From Bacteroides sp. GM023 (GTDB lineage Bacteria; Bacteroidota; Bacteroidia; Bacteroidales; Bacteroidaceae), in NCBI RefSeq assembly GCF_014750685.1, contig NZ_JAAXGE010000002.1:434001-498000 (forward strand): a stretch of 64,000 nt of DNA. Reading direction: 5' to 3'. Below are positions 35,983 through 43,741 of this stretch, in pieces. The position numbers and the translations under genes are program-made. Below the pieces are notes generated by a model. It did no database searches. It saw only the letters and a list, made by a program, of their open reading frames with translations, and had not been told where the DNA came from. Each line of letters starts with the position of its first letter. The stretch's first letter is position 1.

Positions 35983-36963
35983 TCACTTCCACACCGGATT
36001 TATGACCTGTTCTTTATCTATTGTTATGCTATACACACCGTTTTCTTTTTGCAAAACCATCGGGACGATGCGTGTTTTGCGCGGCTGTACTTTGGTGTCT
36101 GTGTTATGGACGTGATAGACATAATAGTATCTTCCGTCCAGTCCCTTGAATACGTCGCCATGTCCCGAACCGTTTTCTCCCACCAGGCTACGATGGATAA
36201 TCGGGCTGTTCGGGTGTTTCTTCCACGGACCGAAGGGGGAAGAGGAAGTGGCGTATCCTACTGAGTAGTCGATATTCATAAAATGATTGGCGGAGTAGAA
36301 CAGGTAATACAGGCCGTTCCACTTCATAACGGTAGGCCCTTCCATAATCGGCGCGGACTTGTAATTCGGAGTCTTTTCCCAAGGCTCCGTACAGTCCATA
36401 CATTGTTTCAGTGTCTCCGGCTTGATGCTTCCCTTCTTCATATCAAACTCGGCTACCCACAGGTAGTTGCCTTTATTGAAGCGGACATGATACAGGTAGT
36501 ATGTACCGTCGTCATCCTTGAAGAGGAATGAGTCGATATTCTTCGCGGACGCGTCTATCGGTTTGATTTCCTTCTGACGGAAAGGGCCGAACACGGATTT
36601 GGAAGAAGCAATCACCGTCTGCTCATTGGCTGTATAGGTGAAGTAGTAGGTGTTTTTCTCCTTGAGGTACTGGGGTGCCCAGAAACCTCTTTCACCAAAG
36701 ACATGGTCGCCTTTCCGCAGTATCAGTTGCAGGGAGTCCCCGTTGGCAACAGTCCAGTGTTTCAGGTCTGTCGATTCGAGCACGGCAAATCCGTAAGGTT
36801 CCCAGTTGCGGGTTCCTGTCAGGTAGTATTTGCCGTTCTCTACAAAGATGGTCGGGTCGGCATACGTAATCTCTTTCCATGAATCCGCCCATGATTGGGG
36901 AATGGATAAACACGTAATCAGTAGTATAAAAATAACTCTTTTGATAGTCTTGTATTCGTTCAT
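35983..36963 (-). CDS. Glycoside hydrolase family 43 enzyme
   Basis: A 326-residue secreted five-bladed propeller. The signal peptide ends near SWADS. All three GH43 catalytic residues are visible: Asp36 (YADPTIF, base), Asp144 (IDSFLF, pKa modulator) and Glu209 (IMEGP, acid), with RGFWAPQ in the usual place. It is single-domain and close to the family's minimal length. Probably an arabinofuranosidase, arabinanase or xylosidase; subfamily is not readable. It lies between the SusC/D block and the GLUG lipoprotein (40 bp away), all minus strand. Confidence 0.9.
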   Translation of the reverse strand: MNEYKTIKRVIFILLITCLSIPQSWADSWKEITYADPTIFVENGKYYLTGTRNWEPYGFAVLESTDLKHWTVANGDSLQLILRKGDHVFGERGFWAPQYLKEKNTYYFTYTANEQTVIASSKSVFGPFRQKEIKPIDASAKNIDSFLFKDDDGTYYLYHVRFNKGNYLWVAEFDMKKGSIKPETLKQCMDCTEPWEKTPNYKSAPIMEGPTVMKWNGLYYLFYSANHFMNIDYSVGYATSSSPFGPWKKHPNSPIIHRSLVGENGSGHGDVFKGLDGRYYYVYHVHNTDTKVQPRKTRIVPMVLQKENGVYSITIDKEQVINPVWK

Positions 36964-37003
36964 AAGTATGATAAACTATTTCTTAATATAAGATATTGAT
37001 TGC

Positions 37004-38626
37004 TTATTTTGCCAGTTCCCAAGCCAAGCGGGGTCTTTCTCCGTCAAGGTTCCAAATGGTCTGATTCCATCCGAGCGCTTTAGCGGCGTCTATCGGATTA
37101 CTCATTGTAGAAAGGCCATTGTAACGGTCGGCGCCAAAAGTTTGCGCTGCATAGTCGGGCGTTTCTTCATCTACGATAGTCGGTGTATTGGCAGAGAAAC
37201 GACATTCCATAGCCGGATTCGCATAACAGTTATTACCGTCATTCATATTAAAGCGTCCGCAGATTCTTCCCGACTTGGGCGCGCCGTTAGAATACAACTT
37301 CTGATTCCAGGCTATACAATGAGTCACCGTGATTCCTGTCGGCTTGTTGGCAAGTCCCATAATACCTCCCACCTGATTTTGGGCGGAAACTTCGCTATCG
37401 GAATAGCAATAAGAGATTACAGAAGTCGGATTGGGTTCCACAAATCCGGCAATACCGCCCGCAGGGTTCGCCACTCTCATCGGGTAAGCCTGTGCAAGAC
37501 CTGAAGAATAACACTGTGTAACGGTAGCATACAGCATACGTCCGATGATACCTCCCACACATGATTCGGTCACAATGTCTCCGGTAGAGGAACATTGAGA
37601 AACGGTTGCCCCTTCTCTTGCTTCCCCACAGATACCTCCGGCACACCATACGGCAGTAATGTTCGTTGCCGATGCGCATTGATGGATTTTACTGTCCGCA
37701 CCATGAAGTCTTGCGCAAATTCCACCGGCTTGACCGTTATCCCAGGCGGCTGTTCCCGAATTCAAGGAGATTGTACCGGATACCCGCACATTCTCTACTA
37801 TACCCGGTGAAGCAGCAGCCCCCACCTGTCCGGCAAGGATACCCGCCATCTTTGTATCCGCTGTAATCTGTGCATTCTCAAAGATGATATTGGAGCACTT
37901 GCCTACCAGCAGACCGAAGAATCCCTGGTTACCGGTTGATGATGTAGTTACTTTCAGGTTACGGATGGTATGACCGCCGCCGTCGAATATAATCTGCCTG
38001 GAAGTCGAGGTTTCTATCGGTTGCCAGTCTACACCTTGCAGGTCGATGTCATTCTGCAATTCGGCATAGATGGTCTTGCCGTCTTTCAGTTTATCGCCGA
38101 GGGCAACCAGTTCATTGACAGTGGTCAGGATATACGGATTATCAATGCCACCCTGTTCCTGTTGCAGGAAGAAGGTCATCGTATTCTTTTCCTGATTGAC
38201 TGCTAAATCGTCGGAAACCAGTTTCAGACCGAGAACGTATTTCTTGGAGCTGTCGAGCGTGCCCAAGTCATGGAAATGCAGGTTTACCATATGCAGTACA
38301 TCGTCTCCTTTAAATTCCATCTTACCGCCATCCAAGTCATAATAAGCCGTCGGCAACAAGCTGTATTCTTCGCCAAATTCTTTCGCGTCGACTACCGCAA
38401 ATTCTGCCTTCGCTTCTTTTTCGCAGTGGCTCTTTGCCACCATGATGGTATATTGGTATTCGGGGTTGTCGAGATACAAGTCGTACTTGCCGGTTTCATA
38501 GAGCGACAAAGTAATGTTCGAATGGGTGACTTCAGCCTTTTCCGGCTGCGTCAAATCCATGACTTCACCACATGAAATCAATGAAAACGCCGTTAACAAC
38601 GTCACAACGGGAATATATCTTTTCAT
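37004..38626 (-). CDS. DUF1735 lipoprotein with GLUG beta-helix
   Basis: A 540-residue lipoprotein: signal to LISC (Cys at about 19). Residues of about 30-165 look like a DUF1735 domain (SNITLSLYETGKYDLY..., LLPTAYYDLDGG). Residues of about 175-480 are a right-handed beta-helix built of GLUG-type turns, with GGICARLHG, GGICGEAREG, GGIIGRML, GGIAGFVEP and GGIMGLANK recurring about every 30 residues. Such helices bind long polysaccharides or proteins. The combination suggests a surface glycan-binding protein (SGBP-like) of this PUL. No catalytic residues are evident. It is followed at 22 bp distance by a small lipoprotein upstream in the same direction. Confidence 0.8.
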   Translation of the reverse strand: MKRYIPVVTLLTAFSLISCGEVMDLTQPEKAEVTHSNITLSLYETGKYDLYLDNPEYQYTIMVAKSHCEKEAKAEFAVVDAKEFGEEYSLLPTAYYDLDGGKMEFKGDDVLHMVNLHFHDLGTLDSSKKYVLGLKLVSDDLAVNQEKNTMTFFLQQEQGGIDNPYILTTVNELVALGDKLKDGKTIYAELQNDIDLQGVDWQPIETSTSRQIIFDGGGHTIRNLKVTTSSTGNQGFFGLLVGKCSNIIFENAQITADTKMAGILAGQVGAAASPGIVENVRVSGTISLNSGTAAWDNGQAGGICARLHGADSKIHQCASATNITAVWCAGGICGEAREGATVSQCSSTGDIVTESCVGGIIGRMLYATVTQCYSSGLAQAYPMRVANPAGGIAGFVEPNPTSVISYCYSDSEVSAQNQVGGIMGLANKPTGITVTHCIAWNQKLYSNGAPKSGRICGRFNMNDGNNCYANPAMECRFSANTPTIVDEETPDYAAQTFGADRYNGLSTMSNPIDAAKALGWNQTIWNLDGERPRLAWELAK

Positions 38627-38647
38627 AAGTTATTTCTCTTTTAATGA

Positions 38648-39052
38648 TTAAAAAACAGGAATTATTATACCGGCATTATCGCCCGATAACCATATCTTTC
38701 CTTCATCCGTCCGGACGACTTCCATTTGCATTTCATCTTTCAGGAAAGAAATCCCCCGGCAGGAGAAAGTAGCTTTCACTGTCTGCCCTACTGTTGCCGG
38801 TTTCTCGGCAAACTGTACATGAATGTATTGGCTTTGGTCTTGATTCTGTAAACGATAAGTCAGGCGTTTAGAGTTAACCGCAGTCTGGTTCTGATTGTCC
38901 ACCGTGAAAGAACAGACGCCGTCCAAACTGTAAAAACCTGTATCGTTGTAACCCGTTATATCCTTTTTGCCGATTCCTTTTTCCGCAAACTCCGTTTCGG
39001 CGCAGGAAGCTAAGGTCAACAAACATACTAATAATACATATATTACTTTCAT
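38648..39052 (-). CDS. Small PUL lipoprotein, function unknown
   Basis: 134 residues; signal MKVIYVLLVCLLTLASC with Cys at about 17. The rest is predicted beta-sandwich (GVCSFTVDNQNQ, RLTYRLQNQDQSQYIHVQF, VGQTVKATFSC) without a family that I can name. The two Cys residues in the mature part (GVCSF, FSCRG) could form a disulfide. Tightly placed between the GLUG lipoprotein (21 bp) and the GH-A-like hydrolase (21 bp), so co-expressed. It may be an accessory glycan-binding protein. Confidence 0.75.
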   Translation of the reverse strand: MKVIYVLLVCLLTLASCAETEFAEKGIGKKDITGYNDTGFYSLDGVCSFTVDNQNQTAVNSKRLTYRLQNQDQSQYIHVQFAEKPATVGQTVKATFSCRGISFLKDEMQMEVVRTDEGKIWLSGDNAGIIIPVF

Positions 39053-39073
39053 AAGCGAATAAATTTAAGATAA

Positions 39074-40738
39074 TTACTTCACAATTGATGTAGACAATGT
39101 TTCTACCGAGCCATCGTTATAGGTGATATCCACCGAAAGCACTTGTCCGCCCAGGCTCTGATTCACGCTGCCGATTTCACGTCCGTCCATTTTCATTTTA
39201 TAGGAAGCGACATCTCCGGGCAGGTTCAGTACCTGAACCAGCATATAGTCACCTGCTTGCTGGTATTTCAGCATAGGGAAGTCACGCACTTTCGTTTTGG
39301 TCTTGATGTCTCTTTCCCATGCCACACTGTTATCAGTCTTCACTAAAGAGATATGATACGATTTTCCGGGAAGCAGATTCTCGATAAGCGTGTAATTGGC
39401 ATCCTGCGGCAATGCCTGTGAGGTCGTATTACCGCTTTCATCCTTAACTACCAGTTGGCAGGTCTTGTCGACTCCGGTTCCCCACTGGATAAAGATTTCT
39501 TTCTGTCCCTCTACAAACCTGGAGACGGACTGCCCGTTTTGGATAGCGATGAAATCATGATATACCAAAGGGCTCGGAGTGTACAGGCCATCTTCATCAA
39601 TGCCCAAATAGCGGGAGAGATAAATACCGCCAAGTTCCCACATCTCCGTACTTGCGTCGTAAACAGCCCTGGCTCCACCGGGAACAACGCTGAAACGTCC
39701 TGTAATGGCATACGTATCGTATTGCTTGAACTTCTCATAGAAAGTAGTGTACCAGTTTTTCGGATACCAGGAGAAACTATGGAACAGGCTTTGAAACTCG
39801 CTTGAAGTGACCGGAGTGCCGGCACTTGCTTTCTCGGCTACCGTGTTGAGATATTCATAGAGTTTCATCGTGGCAGAATAGCCGTTATTGGCTCCCCAAG
39901 TTCCCAAAGTAGTGGCTACATACGGATTCAATGCGCGCACCATAGAGAATTCCGTGCTGATTATCTTCTTGGTCACTCCGTAGTAATTGCGGATTCTCTT
40001 TAAGTCGTTCTCTGCCTGCTCGATATACTGGGCATGGATATGCAAGTCCAGCCCCACTACATTCGGATTCGTGTTGACTACCGAAACCACAGCGGGGACA
40101 GTCGTACTTCCTAGCAGTTCGGATACACGGTTCAGCGCTCCGGCGAAGATGTCGAATGTCCAGCCGTTTTCCTGTTTCCAGGTAGTCAGCCGATTGGCAA
40201 ACTCATACAGGAATGCTTTATAGCCTTCCGCATCGGATTCTCCGGTAGTCGTGTTCTTGTTCTCAAATTCCGGTTCGTTACCCATCACCAGGATGTCGAT
40301 GTTCTCCGCCATATTGTATGTGTCGAGCAAGAGTTTCACCGCAGTGAAAATGTATTCCATTTCTGCGCTGCCCACTTCCGGGACAAGGTCGGTATAAGAT
40401 TCAAAAGGAATCTTCAGGCTCAACATAAATTTCACCTGGTCGCCCAATGCTTTCTTTGCCTGGATATATTTCAGCGTGGGGATATGTGTTCTGATAGCAT
40501 CTTCTTTCACACCCACAATCTTTCCATTCTCACTTTGGAGAAACAACTGGGGGACATTGACAAATCCTCTCACCCAGGTCACTTTCGATTTCTTCAGCAT
40601 CTCTATTTCAGTAATCGGGTAGTCTATATTTTCGTTATAGTTTGCTCCCAATTCCTGCGCCTTTGTTCCCATTGAACATAAGAACAGCAATACAAACATT
40701 AAAAAGGCCTTCACTTTCATATACATACTTTTTTTCAT
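39074..40738 (-). CDS. Putative clan GH-A glycoside hydrolase, family unassigned
   Basis: A 554-residue secreted protein; signal peptide ending near TKAQ (ATG codons at 40726 and 40720 are alternative starts). Residues of about 30-400 look like a TIM barrel: the N-terminal VTWVRGFVNVP strand, MGNEPEF at 152-158 (Asn154-Glu155, acid/base candidate after strand 4) and IISTEFS at 259-265 (Glu263, nucleophile candidate after strand 7), a spacing typical of clan GH-A retaining enzymes. The C-terminal part (about 440-554) is beta-sandwich, with a fibronectin-like look (LPGKSYHISLVKTDN). I cannot assign a GH family. It would be the best candidate for an endo-acting enzyme in this PUL. Confidence 0.65.
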   Translation of the reverse strand: MKKSMYMKVKAFLMFVLLFLCSMGTKAQELGANYNENIDYPITEIEMLKKSKVTWVRGFVNVPQLFLQSENGKIVGVKEDAIRTHIPTLKYIQAKKALGDQVKFMLSLKIPFESYTDLVPEVGSAEMEYIFTAVKLLLDTYNMAENIDILVMGNEPEFENKNTTTGESDAEGYKAFLYEFANRLTTWKQENGWTFDIFAGALNRVSELLGSTTVPAVVSVVNTNPNVVGLDLHIHAQYIEQAENDLKRIRNYYGVTKKIISTEFSMVRALNPYVATTLGTWGANNGYSATMKLYEYLNTVAEKASAGTPVTSSEFQSLFHSFSWYPKNWYTTFYEKFKQYDTYAITGRFSVVPGGARAVYDASTEMWELGGIYLSRYLGIDEDGLYTPSPLVYHDFIAIQNGQSVSRFVEGQKEIFIQWGTGVDKTCQLVVKDESGNTTSQALPQDANYTLIENLLPGKSYHISLVKTDNSVAWERDIKTKTKVRDFPMLKYQQAGDYMLVQVLNLPGDVASYKMKMDGREIGSVNQSLGGQVLSVDITYNDGSVETLSTSIVK

Positions 40739-40768
40739 AATAAATCACTTAAAAAAAGGTTGAACTCT

Positions 40769-41887
40769 TTATTTCACACTAAACCGATAGATACAAACCT
40801 GATGATAGACTTCCCCCGGATTCAATATCGTGGAAGGGAAATCCGGCTGATTGGGGGAATCCGGGAAATGCTGTGTCTCCAAAGCCAGGGCTCCATAGGG
40901 CGCATAGCTCTTTCCGCTTTTCCCTTTTATACTGCCGTCAAATGAATTGCCGCTATAAAACTGGAGTCCGGGCTCGGTAGTCCATACTTCCATGCAACGC
41001 CCATTAGAAGGCTCGTAGACGGAAGCCGCCAGTTCCGGTTCGTCCGTCGTCTTCCGGTTCAAGGCAAAGTTATGGTCAAATCCATGACATTGCGCTAATT
41101 GTGCGTCAGAACGTTCCAATTGCCCGCCAATCGGTATCAGAGAACGAAAGTCGAACGGTGTTCCGGCTACTGAAACCACTTCACCCGTCGGAATCAGTAC
41201 GCTGTCTACCGGTGTATAGTAATCGGCCGCAATGCATAGTTGATGCGATTCAATGGAACCGTTTCCCTCGCCTTTCAGATTGAACAGCGAATGATGGGTG
41301 AGATTCACCGGGGTGCTTTTATCTGTTACGGCTGTATAGTCAATGCGAAATTCGTTGGCGGGGGTGAGGGAGTAGGTCATCTTTATCGTCAGGTTTCCAG
41401 GAAAACCTTCTTCCCCGTCTTTTGAATAATAGGAAAGGGAGAGGCAGTCCGAGGCTATGGAATCGACGTTCCATACTACACGGTCGAAGCCTTTATCGCC
41501 CCCATGCAGGCATTGGCCGTTGTCAGATACGGAGAGTTGGAAGGTTTCTCCATTTAATGAGAAACGCCCGTTAGCAATGCGGTTGCCGAAACGACCGACT
41601 GTGGCTCCCCAAAAGCCACGGCTATTCAGATACTTGTCGATGTTGTCATAACCAAGAACGATGTCATCCAGGTTGCCCCGGCGGTCGGGTGTCCAAAGAG
41701 ATACCACACGGGTGCCCCAGTTGGTTACCTGCATCGTCAGTCCGTTTTGATTGGAGAGTGTATAAAGCGAAACCGGCTTGCCGTCTATCTCCGTTTGGAA
41801 ACGGGACTCCGGCAGCAGTGTCAAAGGAGACTCGGAGCGACAAGCAATCAATAATATAAGGAAGAATAAAAAAACGGTGTTTCTCAT
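40769..41887 (-). CDS. Lipoprotein aldose 1-epimerase (mutarotase)
   Basis: A 372-residue galactose mutarotase-like protein that interconverts alpha and beta anomers of free aldoses. The signal MRNTVFLFFLILLIAC makes it a lipoprotein (Cys at about 16), so it acts in the periplasm or outer membrane, unlike cytoplasmic GalM. Catalytic parts: GRFGNRI (substrate Arg), CLHGGDKGFDR (His), VNLTHHSLFNLKG (second His), CHGFDHNFAL (Asp) and a C-terminal ALETQHFPDSPNQ (catalytic Glu). Open codons up to 41977 are ignored because of the lipobox and a TACCTTTG box at 41936-41929. Arabinose or galactose released by the hydrolases is a likely substrate. Confidence 0.92.
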   Translation of the reverse strand: MRNTVFLFFLILLIACRSESPLTLLPESRFQTEIDGKPVSLYTLSNQNGLTMQVTNWGTRVVSLWTPDRRGNLDDIVLGYDNIDKYLNSRGFWGATVGRFGNRIANGRFSLNGETFQLSVSDNGQCLHGGDKGFDRVVWNVDSIASDCLSLSYYSKDGEEGFPGNLTIKMTYSLTPANEFRIDYTAVTDKSTPVNLTHHSLFNLKGEGNGSIESHQLCIAADYYTPVDSVLIPTGEVVSVAGTPFDFRSLIPIGGQLERSDAQLAQCHGFDHNFALNRKTTDEPELAASVYEPSNGRCMEVWTTEPGLQFYSGNSFDGSIKGKSGKSYAPYGALALETQHFPDSPNQPDFPSTILNPGEVYHQVCIYRFSVK

Positions 41888-41928
41888 ATCATCAATCTTC
41901 AAGGTTAATCGTTCACTATCGAACAGAA

Positions 41929-41936
41929 CAAAGGTA
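41929..41936 (-). promoter_or_regulatory. -7 box of the epimerase gene
   Basis: Reads TACCTTTG on the minus strand, 42 bp before the ATG at 41887. It is located in the 121-bp gap after the sulfatase, so an internal promoter for the right arm of the PUL is likely. Confidence 0.55.
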
Positions 41937-42008
41937 GAGAAATAAATCCCCCCAGGGTAGAACGATTGTTTTATCACCGGGGAGTTATGTTCAAAAAGAC
42001 ATTTGACC

Positions 42009-43535
42009 TTACTTTAGTGGTTCTTCTTCTACTTCACTGCGGTAGTATCCCTCTACTTCGGCAAAGAAATCTTGCTTCAGGGAATCCAGCAGTTCGGGAT
42101 GTTGCGCCGCTTCGTTCTGATGTTGTGTCCGGTCGGCTTTTACATTGAAGAGTCCGTATTCGCCCAGGTTGCCCAGTTCATTTCCGGTCAGGTTCCGTTC
42201 CGAACCTTTGTAGGGGGGCATCATAATCCAGTCGCCCGAACGGTAGACCATACGTCCCTGTGCTTCCAGGACTACATCTTTGCGGGCGGTCTGTTCCTTG
42301 CCGAAGAAAGCGTCCAGATAGTTCCGGCTGTCAAGCCCTTCCGGCAAGCCGGCATTCACCATGGAAGCAAGAGAAGCGAGAATATCCACCTGGCAAACCA
42401 AAGCATCGGATACTACCGGCTGAATCTTCCCTTTCCAATAGACAAACAGGGGGATATGCGTGCCGCCGTCAAACAAGCTGTATTTACCACCGCGCAATCC
42501 GCCTGCGGGAAGATGGTCGCCGACAAGCTCGGCTGCTCCGTCTTTGTATCCGTCATTCAGAACCGGGCCGTTGTCACTTGAGAAGATAATCAGCGTATTC
42601 TCAAGTAATCCTTCTTTCTTCAGATGGGCGAGCAGTTCACCGACGCACCAGTCCGCCTCAACGATGGCATCACCACGAGGCCCCATTGTTGTTTTTCCTG
42701 CAAAACGTTCGTGGGGAGCACGTGGAACATGGGGTTCGTGCAAGCCATAGTAGAGGAAGAAGGGAGCATCCTTATGTCCGGTAATGAAATTCTTCACCTT
42801 ATCTACAAAATAGTCCGCCATATCCTCGTCTTTCCAACGGGCTTTCTGGCCGCCTTTCATATATCCGATACGGGGTATTCCGTTTACTATTGAGTTATTG
42901 TGTCCGTGCGCCCACTGCATCTTCAGCATTTCCGGGTGGGAGATGGCGGTCGGTTCGCCTTCAAAGTTCTTTTCGTAACTCACCTCGATAGGGTCGGACG
43001 GGTCGAGTCCTACCACATCTCCGTTTTCTACGTAAACGGTCGGGACACGGTCGTTTGTCGCCGCAATCAGGCAGGAGTAATCGAAGCCGATTTCCTTCGC
43101 GCCCGGTTTCACGGTTTCGTTCCAGTTGACGTTTCCGTCGCCCATACCCAAATGCCACTTTCCGATGGCTCCGGTCACATAGCCGCACTGCTGCATCATC
43201 TTCGGCAGCGTGAACTGGTTTTCATTGATAATAAGAGGGGCATCACCCGGAAGAATCTTCGCGTCTTTATTTTTCCACGGATACATTCCGGTCATCAGGG
43301 CATAACGGCTGGGAGTGGACGTTGCCGAAGTGGCGTATCCGTTCGTGAAACAAACTCCGCCATGTGCCAGGCTGTCGATATTCGGAGTTTGGATGGTAGT
43401 GGAACCATAAGCACTGACATCACCAAAGCCCAAATCATCGGCAAGAATCACAATCACATTCGGCTTTTCTTCTACTTGTTGAGAGGTACAACCTACTAAC
43501 GACAACGCAGGAACAAGATAGATTACATTTTTCAT
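42009..43535 (-). CDS. Lipoprotein S1-family sulfatase (serine type)
   Basis: A 508-residue sulfatase with a lipoprotein signal (LSLVGC, Cys at about 16), so it is probably tethered to a membrane, unlike the other two here. Metal motif NVIVILADDLGFGD (about 26-39); active-site motif S73-T-P-S-R followed by YALMTG, with Ser73 converted to formylglycine; GKWHLGMGD; and FSSDNGP. An arylsulfatase A-like fold with the C-terminal domain is complete. It is the most upstream gene of the PUL's right arm, with its own TACATTTG box at 43569-43562. The sulfate position is unknown. Confidence 0.93.
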   Translation of the reverse strand: MKNVIYLVPALSLVGCTSQQVEEKPNVIVILADDLGFGDVSAYGSTTIQTPNIDSLAHGGVCFTNGYATSATSTPSRYALMTGMYPWKNKDAKILPGDAPLIINENQFTLPKMMQQCGYVTGAIGKWHLGMGDGNVNWNETVKPGAKEIGFDYSCLIAATNDRVPTVYVENGDVVGLDPSDPIEVSYEKNFEGEPTAISHPEMLKMQWAHGHNNSIVNGIPRIGYMKGGQKARWKDEDMADYFVDKVKNFITGHKDAPFFLYYGLHEPHVPRAPHERFAGKTTMGPRGDAIVEADWCVGELLAHLKKEGLLENTLIIFSSDNGPVLNDGYKDGAAELVGDHLPAGGLRGGKYSLFDGGTHIPLFVYWKGKIQPVVSDALVCQVDILASLASMVNAGLPEGLDSRNYLDAFFGKEQTARKDVVLEAQGRMVYRSGDWIMMPPYKGSERNLTGNELGNLGEYGLFNVKADRTQHQNEAAQHPELLDSLKQDFFAEVEGYYRSEVEEEPLK

Positions 43536-43561
43536 ACTATTATGTGTAGTTTATAACAATG

Positions 43562-43569
43562 CAAATGTA
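43562..43569 (-). promoter_or_regulatory. -7 box of the lipoprotein sulfatase
   Basis: Reads TACATTTG on the minus strand, 27 bp upstream of the ATG at 43535. Confidence 0.55.
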
Positions 43570-43688
43570 GCCACCACTTGCTTATTTATATAGAACAGAT
43601 GTTTAATAATGGGGAGTTATGTCCATCCTTCGATATTCCTGAAAGAAAAATAAGTTCGGTACTCATTTTCACATGCCAAAAGAATAGT

Positions 43689-43696
43689 TATCTTTG
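43689..43696 (+). promoter_or_regulatory. -7 box of the alpha/beta hydrolase
   Basis: TATCTTTG, 46 bp upstream of ATG 43742. It overlaps the earlier in-frame ATG at 43694, which therefore cannot be the start. Confidence 0.6.
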
Positions 43697-43741
43697 TACA
43701 TATCATACAGCTATCATTACAACCATCTAATTTTTTCTCTT

